Shown: piece by piece, positions 34,858-43,829 of the stretch
Layout of the letters: every line of letters starts with the position of its first letter
How positions within the stretch are numbered: the first letter of the stretch is position 1
NCBI GenBank assembly: GCA_013288485.1
Contig: JABDBW010000006.1
Location: 1 to 52,341 of the forward strand
Source: Bacteroidota bacterium
GTDB taxonomy: Bacteria; Bacteroidota; Bacteroidia; Sphingobacteriales; Sphingobacteriaceae
Direction of reading: 5' to 3'
DNA: 52,341 bases
The notes under the pieces: generated by a model
Told to the model about the DNA's origin: nothing
Database searches by the model: none
What the model saw: only the letters and a program-made list of their open reading frames with translations
Made by a program: the position numbers and the translations under genes

Positions 34858-37791
34858 TTAATAGCCAAATAATTGTTTCATATCGGGTTTTATCAGCTCG
34901 CCATATTTTTTTAGGTCGGCGTCGCTAACGCGTTTATCCGATGCTACAATACAATAAGTGTAGGGTTTTCCTTTTAATTCCGCGTCATGAAAGCTTTTAA
35001 TGGTTGCGAAATCCATTTTGTCAAGGGTTGTAAAGGTGTTTTTTCGCTCATCGTAATTTAAACCTTTACGCTGCGCTGCCATGTAGTCAAATAAAATGCC
35101 TTCCTCGGTTATCCGCTCCGTTTCCAACGATTTACGGATATTATCCTTGGCGTCAGTTACCCCCTTGTCAGATTCGGGCATATCCTCCAGTAACTCGTTC
35201 ATGGCTTTTATTGATTCGTTTAACTTATCGGCCTGGGTACCCACATATCCTATAAAATAATCACGGTCGTCTTTTTTAACGGGTTCTTCATAATAGGCGT
35301 AAGTTGAGTAGGCCAGCGCCTTTGATTCGCGGATCTGTTGAAAAACAACCGTACTCATCCCGCCGCCAAAATAATTATTAAATAATTCAACTTTGGGGGT
35401 TTGAGCCGGATCGTATGCCCCTTCGTTGCGCACCCAATAAATTTCGGCCTGTACCTGGTCGTAGTTGGCAAATAATACGCGGTTATTGTCGGGTGTTATT
35501 TTAGTAAACTGTTTTTGCGCCGGATAAGCGGCAAACACAGCCGGTGTTTTATGCAATTTTGACAAGGATAAGGCAGCTTGCGCAGCAGTTTGTGGTCCAT
35601 AATATAACAGCGTATGCTTGTAATTATTTAGCTCGTGCAATATCTTTACCAAATCATCAGCTTTTATGGCGTCTAATTCTGCATCAGTTAATACATTGTT
35701 AAACGGGTTAGATGGGCCGTATTCGGCATAACTTACCAAACCCTGTACTATAGCTGTTTTGTTTAACTTTGCATTTTCGCGGGCCTTTTTCAGGCGGGCC
35801 TTTAAGCCTGCTAATGCAGCTTCATCAGGCTTGCAATTAGCCAGCAGGTCTTCATACAACTTTACTGTTGCGCCAAAGTTTTCCTGCAAACCATTAAAGC
35901 TCACGGTTGTAATTTCAGTGCCGGCAGCTATATTGTATGACGAGGCCAGTTTATAAAACGCCTTGCTAAAATCTTCGGCTGTTTTTGTTTTTGTACCCAA
36001 AAATTGTATGTATTGAGCGGCAATTGGCAATAGCTTGTTGTTCCAGCTGCCCATGTCATAACGATAGTATAGTTTGAAAATACTGTTATCCTTATTTTGA
36101 ACGGCCAATACATCAGCATGACCCGCTTTGGCCCTTTGTATGTCTTTTTGATAATCCAGCCAAACAGGTTTAACAGCATTTGATGGCATAGCGTTAATTT
36201 GCTGCAGGAATGGAGATTGGGCGGTGGCATTCACTTCAACCGGCGTGATAGGCGGTTTTTCAACTTTTATAATATTCTTATCTTCTCCCTGGTGCTTATA
36301 AACAATTACATAATCGTTATCGTTCAGGTACTTATTTGCAAAAGCTACAATTTCTGCCTTGGTGATCTTTGAAAGTTCACTAACTGTAGCCACATCTGTG
36401 CGCCAGTCTACCCCGGTGGTAAAATCATTCATCAGGTTACTTGCCCTAGTTAAGTAGCTTTCATTTTGCTCAATAATGCTCTTTTTCTGATTATTTACTA
36501 TGGAAGTGATCAGGTCGTCAGAAAATTCACCTTTTCTTAATTTGCTTATTTCGCCAAGCATCAGGTCTCTTACTTCGTCCAGCGATTGCCCTTTTATCGG
36601 CGTCCCGTTTAGTTGTAAAACGCTATAGTCTTTCAAGGTATAATCAACAGCGCGGGCGCTTAACATTTTTTGTTTTTTAGTAAGGTCAAGATCAAACAAA
36701 CCAGCCTTGCCATTGGTGAGCATGGAACCCATCAGATCAAGCAAACGTGCGTCGCGGGTGCTTGCGCCGGGGAAACGGAAAGCTATGGTTAAGTTCTCCG
36801 GCGTTGGGCCGTAAACATCACGTTTAATTGGGGCAGTAATGGGTTTTTCGGGTTCAAAGGTATATGGCGGAACAGGTTTTGGCTGCATATAGTTAAAATG
36901 CGCGGCAACCTTTTTTATCATTACGTCGGGGTTAAAATCGCCCGAAAGAACAACACCCATATTATTAGGCACATAGTAGGTGTAATAATATTTGCGTATC
37001 GCCTTTAACGAGGGGTTTTTCAGGTGTTCAATAGTACCAATGGTGGTATGCCTGCCATAATTATTGTTTTGAAACAGGGCCCCAAACGTTGCCTCGAAAA
37101 CTTTACTGCCATCATTGTCCAGCCCCCGGTTTTTTTCCTCATAAACTGCTTCCAGTTCGGTATGGAAAATACGCAGTATGGGGTTTCGGAAACGCTCGGC
37201 CTGCATAGTTAAAAATTTATCGACCGAAGTGCTTGGAATATCTTCCGTATATACTGTTTCTTCAAACGAAGTAAAGGCGTTGCTGTTTTGCCCGCCCATG
37301 GAAGCCATCATTTTATCATATTCGTTCGCGATAGAGATCTTTGCTGCCTGGCCAGATACCTTATCAATTTCTTTGTATATCTCCTTGCGCTGGGCTTCAT
37401 CTTTAGTTGAATTATATTGCTCATACAGGGCATCTATCTGGTCGAGGATCGGTTTTTCTTTTGTCCAGTCGGTTGTGCCAAACTTGTCGGTTCCTTTAAA
37501 CATCATATGTTCCAGGTAATGCGCCAGGCCCGTGTGGTCGTCCGGATCGGTTTTGCTCCCCGCTTTAACAGCGATATATGCCTGTATGCGCGGTTGTTTG
37601 GCAGTGGGGCTTAAAATAACCGTTAGCCCGTTCTTTAAGGTATAAAAACGCGAATGCGTAGGGTCGCCGGTTACATATTTATAAGTATACCCCCCTGATG
37701 TGGCCTGTTTCCAGGCAATAACGGTTTGCGCTTGCAGGTTGGTTACGACGCCTATCAACATAGCGCAGAGAATAAAGAATTTTTGTTTCAT
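34858..37791 (-). CDS. M16-family zinc metallopeptidase (pitrilysin/insulinase-like)
   Basis: 977 residues, two homologous M16 halves plus signal peptide (VTNLQAQT, about 1-22). The inverted zinc motif HxxEH is at His91-Glu94-His95 (GLAHYLEHMMFKG), and the third ligand Glu lies in AVYEEKNRG (about 218). The C-terminal half has the family's inactive domain with RESKALAYSTYAYYEEP. Probably a periplasmic or outer-membrane-associated peptidase degrading small peptides. Stands alone, with its own promoter region. Confidence 0.94.
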   Translation of the reverse strand: MKQKFFILCAMLIGVVTNLQAQTVIAWKQATSGGYTYKYVTGDPTHSRFYTLKNGLTVILSPTAKQPRIQAYIAVKAGSKTDPDDHTGLAHYLEHMMFKGTDKFGTTDWTKEKPILDQIDALYEQYNSTKDEAQRKEIYKEIDKVSGQAAKISIANEYDKMMASMGGQNSNAFTSFEETVYTEDIPSTSVDKFLTMQAERFRNPILRIFHTELEAVYEEKNRGLDNDGSKVFEATFGALFQNNNYGRHTTIGTIEHLKNPSLKAIRKYYYTYYVPNNMGVVLSGDFNPDVMIKKVAAHFNYMQPKPVPPYTFEPEKPITAPIKRDVYGPTPENLTIAFRFPGASTRDARLLDLMGSMLTNGKAGLFDLDLTKKQKMLSARAVDYTLKDYSVLQLNGTPIKGQSLDEVRDLMLGEISKLRKGEFSDDLITSIVNNQKKSIIEQNESYLTRASNLMNDFTTGVDWRTDVATVSELSKITKAEIVAFANKYLNDNDYVIVYKHQGEDKNIIKVEKPPITPVEVNATAQSPFLQQINAMPSNAVKPVWLDYQKDIQRAKAGHADVLAVQNKDNSIFKLYYRYDMGSWNNKLLPIAAQYIQFLGTKTKTAEDFSKAFYKLASSYNIAAGTEITTVSFNGLQENFGATVKLYEDLLANCKPDEAALAGLKARLKKARENAKLNKTAIVQGLVSYAEYGPSNPFNNVLTDAELDAIKADDLVKILHELNNYKHTLLYYGPQTAAQAALSLSKLHKTPAVFAAYPAQKQFTKITPDNNRVLFANYDQVQAEIYWVRNEGAYDPAQTPKVELFNNYFGGGMSTVVFQQIRESKALAYSTYAYYEEPVKKDDRDYFIGYVGTQADKLNESIKAMNELLEDMPESDKGVTDAKDNIRKSLETERITEEGILFDYMAAQRKGLNYDERKNTFTTLDKMDFATIKSFHDAELKGKPYTYCIVASDKRVSDADLKKYGELIKPDMKQLFGY

Positions 37792-37909
37792 GTTATTTGT
37801 TTAAAAAATAAAAGTATTCAAAAAATTCAACTAAAAAAAGAGGTGTCATCTAAAAGTGAAATTACCTGTTTTAATGCATAAGACGCCCGGTTTTGTTAGC
37901 TGTTACACG

Positions 37910-37937
37910 TTGTTTTTAAAAAACCTTTAAACCTTTG
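37910..37937 (+). promoter_or_regulatory. Bacteroidota-type promoter candidate for the small porin gene
   Basis: TTG at 37910-37912 and AACCTTTG at 37930-37937 fit the -33 TTG / -7 TAnnTTTG pattern with one mismatch and 17-bp spacing. The leader up to the ATG at 37990 is A-rich, as in strongly translated genes of this phylum. Confidence 0.35.
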
Positions 37938-37989
37938 CAAACACTTTTGCTCTAACAAACATTATTACTAAACAAAAACTTATACTATT

Positions 37990-38646
37990 ATGAAAAAAAT
38001 TCTCTTTTTAGCAATAGGCTTGCTGGTGGCGGGTTCTGTGAGCGCGCAGCGTCGTTTTTATCATTCGCCAAGGAATACGATGAGTAACGATTACAGCGAT
38101 TTTTACCAACCTACTATAGGTTTTGAAATTGGCACAAACATTTCAAATTCTGTAAGTTCTTCAAATTCAAGCTATACTACTGGTAATTTGGTGGGGCTTA
38201 ACGCGGGTATTACTTTTAATCTTCCTATTATTTATCCGTTATCATTCGCTCCCGAAGTGTTGTATTCTGAAAAAGGGTATACTGCCGCTACACAGGACGG
38301 AAGCTATACACAGCGTACTAATTTTATCGACGTGCCCTTACTGGCCAAGTTTAAATTGGGACCGATAGCTAATTTATACATAGGGCCGCAATTATCTTAT
38401 TTAATATCAACAACAAATACGTACGACAATGGCTTTACCGTTAGTTCCGAACAGTATTACGCTAATAATAACGGGCATAAATCATTTTTGGATGGCGTTG
38501 TTGGTGTTAGTTTTGATTTTAACCGGGCGGTCGACCTGCACGCGAGGTACACCCTTGACCTGGAGCAAACAGATAATTACGGAAGTACTTACGTGCCTAA
38601 TTACCGTAACCAGGTTTGGCAAATTGGTTTAGGGTTTAAATTCTGA
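37990..38646 (+). CDS. Outer-membrane beta-barrel protein (porin/PorT-like family)
   Basis: 218 residues: signal peptide (about 1-20, GLLVAGSVSAQ) and an eight-strand-size barrel (GFEIGTNISN ..., VGLNAGITFNLP, LAPEVLYSEKG-like strand, final WQIGLGFKF). The family is common in Bacteroidota, mostly without known function. Monocistronic: a promoter candidate lies upstream and a strong terminator 20 bp downstream. Confidence 0.9.
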   Translation: MKKILFLAIGLLVAGSVSAQRRFYHSPRNTMSNDYSDFYQPTIGFEIGTNISNSVSSSNSSYTTGNLVGLNAGITFNLPIIYPLSFAPEVLYSEKGYTAATQDGSYTQRTNFIDVPLLAKFKLGPIANLYIGPQLSYLISTTNTYDNGFTVSSEQYYANNNGHKSFLDGVVGVSFDFNRAVDLHARYTLDLEQTDNYGSTYVPNYRNQVWQIGLGFKF

Positions 38647-38665
38647 TGAGTGAATATCTCCAATT

Positions 38666-38698
38666 AAAAAAGGCCCGGATGATTTTCCGGGCCTTTTT
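38666..38698. terminator. Strong bidirectional terminator
   Basis: AGGCCCGG at 38671-38678 pairs with CCGGGCCT at 38687-38694 across an 8-nt loop, flanked by A- and T-tracts. It serves the porin-like gene on the plus strand and the antitoxin-like gene on the minus strand. Confidence 0.92.
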
Positions 38699-38738
38699 AA
38701 TATATATTATTGTATGTGCCAATTATAGGCATGGATTA

Positions 38739-38948
38739 TTAAAGCGCATTTAATTTTTCAATCACCTCATTGGCAGTTTGAGGATGCAATTTCCCTGAGC
38801 GATATTCCTTTAGGCTTTGTTTGGCAGTTTTAGCTATTTCATTTCGACGAGCTTCTATTTGTCTCTTTTGTAATATCTCCAACAGCATCTCCCTGGAATT
38901 GAAATCCAATTGCATAATTTCCTCTAAAGTTGAATCTATCGTAACCAT
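38739..38948 (-). CDS. Orphan antitoxin-like protein, 69 aa
   Basis: Starts MVTIDSTLEEIMQLD, with helix SREMLLEILQKRQIEARRNEIAKT and then the toxin-wrapping-like tail LKEYRSGKLHPQTANEVIEKL. This layout (REM-L-EIL-RQIE-RR-EI, then 'FRSGKLKPQ') matches, from memory, antitoxins that precede RelE/YoeB-like toxins in cyanobacteria and Bacteroidota. The place where the toxin should be (38650-38738) holds only the terminator, so no toxin is encoded next to it. Confidence 0.6.
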   Translation of the reverse strand: MVTIDSTLEEIMQLDFNSREMLLEILQKRQIEARRNEIAKTAKQSLKEYRSGKLHPQTANEVIEKLNAL

Positions 38949-38991
38949 ATATTAATTATTGTTATACAAAAATACATAATTCACCATATAA

Positions 38992-39027
38992 AAAAAGCCT
39001 TCTCCTTTATTCAGGGGAAGGCTTTTT
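38992..39027 (-). terminator. Intrinsic terminator of the RRM gene
   Basis: AAAAAGCCTTCTCCT at 38992-39006 pairs with 39013-39027 with one G-U pair and a 6-nt loop. The A-tract on the plus strand gives the U-tail of the minus-strand transcript. Confidence 0.88.
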
Positions 39028-39045
39028 CTTTATGATATTTTTAGT

Positions 39046-39498
39046 TCAATAATCAGAGCTTCCTTTGTTATTGCCCCTGTCGCGATAACTTCCGCCACCA
39101 CCGCCGTTGCCCCGGTCGCGATAGCTTCCGCCGCCGCTTTTATCCTTGTTATAGCCGCCACCGCCGCCGTTTCCTCCGCGATAGCTGCCACCACCGCCAC
39201 CGCTACGGTATCCGCCACCTCCTCCACCGCCGCCGCTATAGCCACCGGTTCTTTCGGTTTTTTCTTTAGCCTGACTTACGGCGATAGCCTTGTCAAGAAT
39301 TTCTTTTTCATCCAGATTAGTGATCGCATTTTGAGCTTCATCATCATTCGGCATCTCCACAAAAGCATAACATTTGCTTCTGCCTGTTTCACGGTCCATA
39401 ATCAGGTTAACAGAACTCACTTCGCCATAGGTGGCAAATAGTTCTGTAATGTCAGCTTCCTGGTATTGGTAAGGCAGCTTGGCGATAAAAATTTTCAT
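39046..39498 (-). CDS. RRM RNA-binding protein with glycine-rich tail
   Basis: 150 residues: one RNA-recognition motif (1-78) with RNP2 IFIAKLP (3-9) and RNP1 KCYAFVEM (about 43-50), then a Gly/Arg/Ser/Tyr-rich tail (about 87-150) of GGGGGSYRG and YRDRGN units. The architecture matches cold-induced glycine-rich RNA-binding proteins of cyanobacteria and plants and is widespread in Bacteroidota. Likely an RNA chaperone; the tail may promote self-association. The tail DNA is a GC-rich CCGCCGCC run. Long A/T-rich 155-bp leader upstream. Confidence 0.93.
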   Translation of the reverse strand: MKIFIAKLPYQYQEADITELFATYGEVSSVNLIMDRETGRSKCYAFVEMPNDDEAQNAITNLDEKEILDKAIAVSQAKEKTERTGGYSGGGGGGGGYRSGGGGGSYRGGNGGGGGYNKDKSGGGSYRDRGNGGGGGSYRDRGNNKGSSDY

Positions 39499-39653
39499 TT
39501 AGTTTGGTTAGTTTTAGTTAGTTAAGTTATAACAATAGTAAGCATTATAATTAAAAAAAGAAGCTGCTGTAAAATATTTAAAATCTTTTTAAAAAATGCC
39601 CTAAAAACTGATAACACACCTGTGTTTTTATTGTTTTAAAAAAAATAAACGGA

Positions 39654-40013
39654 TCAGGAAATAAGATTGTTAACTTTTTCAACCAGTTCTGTCAAATCAA
39701 AAGGCTTGCTTATAATGGCATCACAGCCATAACCATAAAGCTCATCGTGATTGTTTATATACGCGGAGAATATAATAACCGGAACATTTTTAAATTGAGG
39801 ATTAGATTTTATTTGCCTGCAAAGTTCGCCCCCGTTTGCACCAGCAACACGGTAGTCTAATATTACAAGATCAGGAACAAACTCCTTAACTAACGGGATA
39901 ACATCATTACCATCGGATATACTTTTTACATCAAACTGTTCATAGGTAAGTGTTTCATGAACAACATCCAATATGTCTTTATTGTCATCTAATACTAAAA
40001 TACGTTTTGACAT
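39654..40013 (-). CDS. Stand-alone response-regulator receiver protein
   Basis: 119 residues, one receiver domain with D9/D10, phospho-acceptor D53 (LVILDYRV), Ser83 and Lys103 (ISKPFD). No output domain and no kinase adjacent. Resembles the receiver at 34313-34672 (GGELCRQIKS versus GRELCREVKA). Flanked by A/T-rich regions of 155 and 228 bp; the upstream one should carry its promoter. Confidence 0.92.
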   Translation of the reverse strand: MSKRILVLDDNKDILDVVHETLTYEQFDVKSISDGNDVIPLVKEFVPDLVILDYRVAGANGGELCRQIKSNPQFKNVPVIIFSAYINNHDELYGYGCDAIISKPFDLTELVEKVNNLIS

Positions 40014-40241
40014 TTATGAGAATTAAATATTCCGAAACCGGTTAAAAATAGTTTATTAAATATATCTTGTTAAGACAAAAATGTGATCGGAAAATATTTT
40101 TCGAAATTGTTATAAAACAAAAATAACTTAATTTTTCATATTTAGTTGTATCTGTGGGTAATAACCGCGTTTAAATATTGTAAAAAAATTATTGACTGCT
40201 TCTTGTAGAAAAATAGTTAATCCCATAGCATATCTATCAGA

Positions 40242-41468
40242 CTAAAAAGCCTCCCCAAGGTTTACTATGAGCGATGAATAATCTTTGCTAAAACCATAAT
40301 CGATACAAATGTTGGATCCTGATTTTTTGTTGTATTTAATACGCAGTCCTGCGCCGCCGGCGGGGTTCCAGTATTGAAAGCGTTTAACACCTTCCTGCGC
40401 GGCAGAGTTTATATTGCCAAATACAACAAACCCGAATAAACCGTTCTGGGTAATATCGCAACGGTATTCGCTCTCAAAATAAAACAGGTTTTCGCCGCGG
40501 TAGCGGTTTTGATCGATACCCCGGCCCGAACGCTGGTAAGGGTCCATGCCGATAGACGGCAGGTTAAGATAGGGCATTCCGGGCGAAAGGGCCGTCCAGT
40601 AATATGTCCAGAAAGCCAGCATATTTTTGCGCTCCGAATGGTCAAGCTGTAGATATTTACGCACATCAACATATAACGACTGCCAGTTGTTGTTGCTGCC
40701 TAAACCCACCATGCTATAACGGTAAACTAAATTTGCATACCAGCCCGGCATTGGATTGATGAGGTTATTACGGGTATCGTACAACAAATTTACGCTGGGG
40801 CCCGACGAAAATGAATTTTCTCCGGCTTGTGTGCCGTATTTATAATTGGTAAACTGGCTAAAGGTTTTGCTGGTACTGTTATCGTCCTCAATACCAAAAT
40901 AGTAATCAAGGTTATAACCGATCCCTGCAAAAAAACTGGATGTTATATGCTTAAGCGCGCTCTGATAGAACCGCAAATACCGGTAATCAACCAAAAATTT
41001 ATTATCTGATGGCTGCCCGCCGCCAAGCCCCCAGGTATATTGCGGATATACCAGTAAACGGGTATCGCCCTGTATATTGTAAGCGTTATTGTTTAGCCAG
41101 ATGCTTGAATGTATAGGCAGGCCATAGCGTCCCTTCATATTGAAATAAGGGGCAAAATCAACAGATGATAAGTAGGTAGTTTGCTGGTCGCCCAAATAGA
41201 AACCGGCTGTGGTTGATGTTACCAGCGTTTTTCCGTTTGCCGCCCCAGTGGATGAAATGGGTAATAACGAAAAGTAAAATTTCTTTCTTTCATTACCAGA
41301 TACCGGACGCAATTTGAATTTAAAAACAGACCGGGCAATATCTATCAGGTCTGTTTTGTTAATAGTATCTTTAATAGGGACATGGTTTACCGTAATGCTA
41401 TCGGTTTGGGCCATCAGCACAGCGGGTAATAAACAAAAAAGAGCAACGGCAAGTAAAACTTTTACCAT
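40242..41468 (-). CDS. BamA/TamA-like outer-membrane barrel without POTRA domains
   Basis: About 408 residues from the start MVKVLLAVALF (41468); an upstream ATG at 41531 would put 21 non-signal residues in front of the signal peptide. Signal ends near LMAQTDS. The rest is a 16-strand-size Omp85-type barrel, shown by the end pattern GGAGLRIKYNKKSGSNICIDYGF and the final VNLGEAF. The region before the barrel is only about 60 residues, too short for a POTRA module. Function unknown; may be a surface lipid/protein translocator remnant. Confidence 0.82.
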   Translation of the reverse strand: MVKVLLAVALFCLLPAVLMAQTDSITVNHVPIKDTINKTDLIDIARSVFKFKLRPVSGNERKKFYFSLLPISSTGAANGKTLVTSTTAGFYLGDQQTTYLSSVDFAPYFNMKGRYGLPIHSSIWLNNNAYNIQGDTRLLVYPQYTWGLGGGQPSDNKFLVDYRYLRFYQSALKHITSSFFAGIGYNLDYYFGIEDDNSTSKTFSQFTNYKYGTQAGENSFSSGPSVNLLYDTRNNLINPMPGWYANLVYRYSMVGLGSNNNWQSLYVDVRKYLQLDHSERKNMLAFWTYYWTALSPGMPYLNLPSIGMDPYQRSGRGIDQNRYRGENLFYFESEYRCDITQNGLFGFVVFGNINSAAQEGVKRFQYWNPAGGAGLRIKYNKKSGSNICIDYGFSKDYSSLIVNLGEAF

Positions 41469-41573
41469 TAAACCAGTAATGTAAATACGCACGGGTTTTA
41501 TTTCAATATAAAGAGAAAAGAATAAGCCCACAGCATTACTACTTGCAGGCTTATATAAAATAAAAAGGTATTA

Positions 41574-41900
41574 TTATCTGCGTTGATAAACATACGCGTT
41601 TGGATAATGATGGTGTTTACGATAGTAAGCATTTCTGTAGGCTATGCGTCTTTCCTTTTCTTTATGCCTGCGGTGTTCGTTGCCAATAACGTAACCACCG
41701 CCTGCCCCTACCGCGCCACCTATTAAAGCGCCGCCTGCACCATGGCCAATAATGCCGCCCACAACCGCGCCGCCTACACCGCCAATTATGGCATCTTTAG
41801 CTTGCGGACTCATTTTTTTATGTTCCTGTGCCCGGGTAAAATTTGCGGTTGAAAGCAAAATCGCGGTTACTATCCCGGTATAAACTATTAGCTTTTTCAT
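41574..41900 (-). CDS. Glycine-zipper (YMGG-like) envelope protein
   Basis: 108 residues: signal peptide (about 1-24), a glycine-zipper region of small residues (about 37-72, IIGGVGGAVVGGIIGHG and GGALIGGAVGAGGGYVIG), and a basic, His/Tyr-rich C-terminus (ERRIAYRNAYYRKHHHYP). Glycine-zipper proteins insert in or associate with membranes. It may be a stress-induced envelope protein, as such short proteins often are. Confidence 0.85.
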   Translation of the reverse strand: MKKLIVYTGIVTAILLSTANFTRAQEHKKMSPQAKDAIIGGVGGAVVGGIIGHGAGGALIGGAVGAGGGYVIGNEHRRHKEKERRIAYRNAYYRKHHHYPNAYVYQRR

Positions 41901-42112
41901 GACTTGTATCTTATAAAATGTTGTTCAATAACTATTAATCAAATAATACGCCATGATTTTATAGAGGTGCTAATAAACACGGGGATAGGTGGCTAATGCC
42001 TGATAAACAGAAAATAGCTAACGATAGGAGTTTTAGGATTTAATAAATAGTGTATGTTTTTGTGGCCGGTTATTTTAATTACCCGCTTTAAAAAAGTGGA
42101 CCGAAAGCCAGA

Positions 42113-42508
42113 CTACTCCTTCACCGCCGTAACTTCCGACCCATCCGATCCCCGTGTTGAAAATACCAGGTCCTGACCGGTTAACTTCGAAACATAAAAC
42201 GGAAATTCTCTTGTTTTACCATCGGGTAGGGTTTCTTTATATTGAATATTGCGACCATCTATCCTGAATATACCATGCGATAGTACCTGCCCGCCCCAAT
42301 AAATAAGCAAACTATCCTTTCTGGTGAATTGAATATATGGTGCTTGTTCTTTTAGTTCGGAGGTTGATACAGTGTCGGGTGGGTTCGCGTTAGGGCTTTC
42401 CACTTTTAGGTATTTCCATTTACCATATAAATTTTCAGGTTTTACAGCCGGTTCACAGGCGGCGAGGAATAAAAGCGACAGGATTATGGCGGGAATGGTT
42501 TTTGACAT
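42113..42508 (-). CDS. Putative lipoprotein, lipocalin-like
   Basis: 131 residues: lipoprotein signal with lipobox LAAC (Cys18), then a beta-rich domain of about 110 residues with YGKWKYLKVE near the start and HGIFRIDGRNIQYKE in the middle, a lipocalin-like pattern of small Bacteroidota lipoproteins. No function known. Transcribed away from the small gene at 42551-42709, 42 bp downstream of it. Confidence 0.8.
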   Translation of the reverse strand: MSKTIPAIILSLLFLAACEPAVKPENLYGKWKYLKVESPNANPPDTVSTSELKEQAPYIQFTRKDSLLIYWGGQVLSHGIFRIDGRNIQYKETLPDGKTREFPFYVSKLTGQDLVFSTRGSDGSEVTAVKE

Positions 42509-42550
42509 AGCGATATGGCTTTATCCCGAAATTATAAATAAACAGCGGGA

Positions 42551-42709
42551 TCAGCCATTCTTTTTTTGCGATTCCCTCAAATTCTTTTCCGCCTGCTTTA
42601 CCTCATCCTTTTCGCTTAACGGGAAATCGGTCTTTATTTCTTCATGCGCCGGAGTTCTTTTTGCAGCGGTATTTTTATTGCCTTGTTTTGCTTTGGTTAC
42701 CGTTTTCAT
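42551..42709 (-). CDS. Small hydrophilic protein, 52 aa
   Basis: ATG at 42709, stop TGA at 42551. The product begins MKTVTKAKQGNKNTAAKRT and ends NLRESQKKNG, Lys/Glu-rich, with a PLSEKDEVKQAEKNL stretch likely helical. No signal or membrane segment. It sits 42 bp upstream of the lipoprotein gene on the same strand, so the pair may be one operon. Codon use looks like the neighbours'. No family recognised. Confidence 0.5.
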   Translation of the reverse strand: MKTVTKAKQGNKNTAAKRTPAHEEIKTDFPLSEKDEVKQAEKNLRESQKKNG

Positions 42710-42809
42710 AATGTGGAGATTATCAGGATGGAACTATACCCACTAAACTTAAAAAACAGGAAAATGTTTTAGATCATCTGCCACTCGCACTAATGCACAG
42801 AGGAATGGG

Positions 42810-43814
42810 CTACTTTTTATTCGCTTTTTTCAAGCTATCTGCTTTGGCTTTTTCCTTGTTTTTAAAGAAAGGCTTTAATAAAAAATTGCTGCGGGCAGCT
42901 TCCAGGTCCTCATTTAATTTAATGGCGCTTTGCTGCAAATTATTAATGGTGCTTTGTATTTGTGCCGCAGATTTAGGATCATTCAACAAAACGCCGATGG
43001 CATTGTCGGTACGGTTAAATTTATCGCTGGCTTTCTTCAAATTATTGGTGGCCTCTGTGGTATTGGCAGCAGATTTTTGCAGTTCGTTAGCAGCCGATTT
43101 GATACGGTTAAAAGTGCTGTTAAAACTTGTATCGGTAAATAATCTATCCGCAAGGCCGCCTTTGGTATTGAGTTTAGCGCTAAAACGTTCCAATTGATCA
43201 GCTATACGGGCCGAACTTGCACTGGCTTTTGCAAAATTATTCATTGAATTGCGCAATTGTACGCCCATCGAGCTATCGGCCATTAAAGCGCCTACGGTAC
43301 CTTTTCCCTGCAATATTTTGCGGCTAAGCAGTTTAAAATCGCCGGTTATAGATAGTAAATTCTGGTTGTTTTGCTGCAATACCTTCATCATATCATCGGT
43401 TGATGTTAGCTTTTCGGTTTGCAATACATCCCCATCCTGTACCGCCGGCGCCTGCGGGCTGCCGCCGTCTATCACAATAATTTTATTGCCTATAAGCCCA
43501 TCAGAACTAATATGCACTCCGGCGTTGCGGTGTACGTATTGCTGTATACTTGCATCAATGCTCATCCGCACATCAACCTGCGAAGGGCCAATAAAGTGTA
43601 TGCTGTTAATGCTGCCCACCTTAACACCCGAAAACCAAACGGCGTTCCCGGTTTTTAGTCCGGCTACGTCATCAAATACCGAGCTGATGTGAATACTTTT
43701 TGAAAAACTTTTCGACTGGCTTCCCAAGGTGAAAACGCCAACAACAAATACAATCAATCCGAGGGCTAAAAAAAGTCCTACTATTATTGCACGTTTATTT
43801 TCTGATGAATCCAT
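42810..43814 (-). CDS. MlaD/MCE-domain lipid-transport protein
   Basis: 334 residues: one membrane helix (about 10-30), an MCE domain (about 38-115, FDDVAGLKTGNAVWFSGVKVGSI), and a long helical C-terminus (about 135-320) with heptad-like Asn/Leu/Lys pattern and a Lys-rich end. It is the periplasmic substrate-binding subunit of an Mla-type ABC system that moves phospholipids between membranes. It starts 15 bp after the ATPase gene and is last in the operon. The long helical tail fits tunnel-forming MCE proteins. Confidence 0.93.
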   Translation of the reverse strand: MDSSENKRAIIVGLFLALGLIVFVVGVFTLGSQSKSFSKSIHISSVFDDVAGLKTGNAVWFSGVKVGSINSIHFIGPSQVDVRMSIDASIQQYVHRNAGVHISSDGLIGNKIIVIDGGSPQAPAVQDGDVLQTEKLTSTDDMMKVLQQNNQNLLSITGDFKLLSRKILQGKGTVGALMADSSMGVQLRNSMNNFAKASASSARIADQLERFSAKLNTKGGLADRLFTDTSFNSTFNRIKSAANELQKSAANTTEATNNLKKASDKFNRTDNAIGVLLNDPKSAAQIQSTINNLQQSAIKLNEDLEAARSNFLLKPFFKNKEKAKADSLKKANKK

Positions 43815-43829
43815 ATATTCAGTGTAAAT

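Noticed and set aside
39030..39245. Second minus-strand frame, Ala/Val-rich, overlapping the RRM gene
   Set aside because: It is an out-of-frame reading of the glycine-codon-rich tail; the RRM frame has RNP motifs and a terminator right behind it.
43249..43692. Plus-strand open frame of 147 codons
   Set aside because: Antisense to the MCE gene; Cys/Pro-rich product typical of reverse-strand shadows in this base composition.
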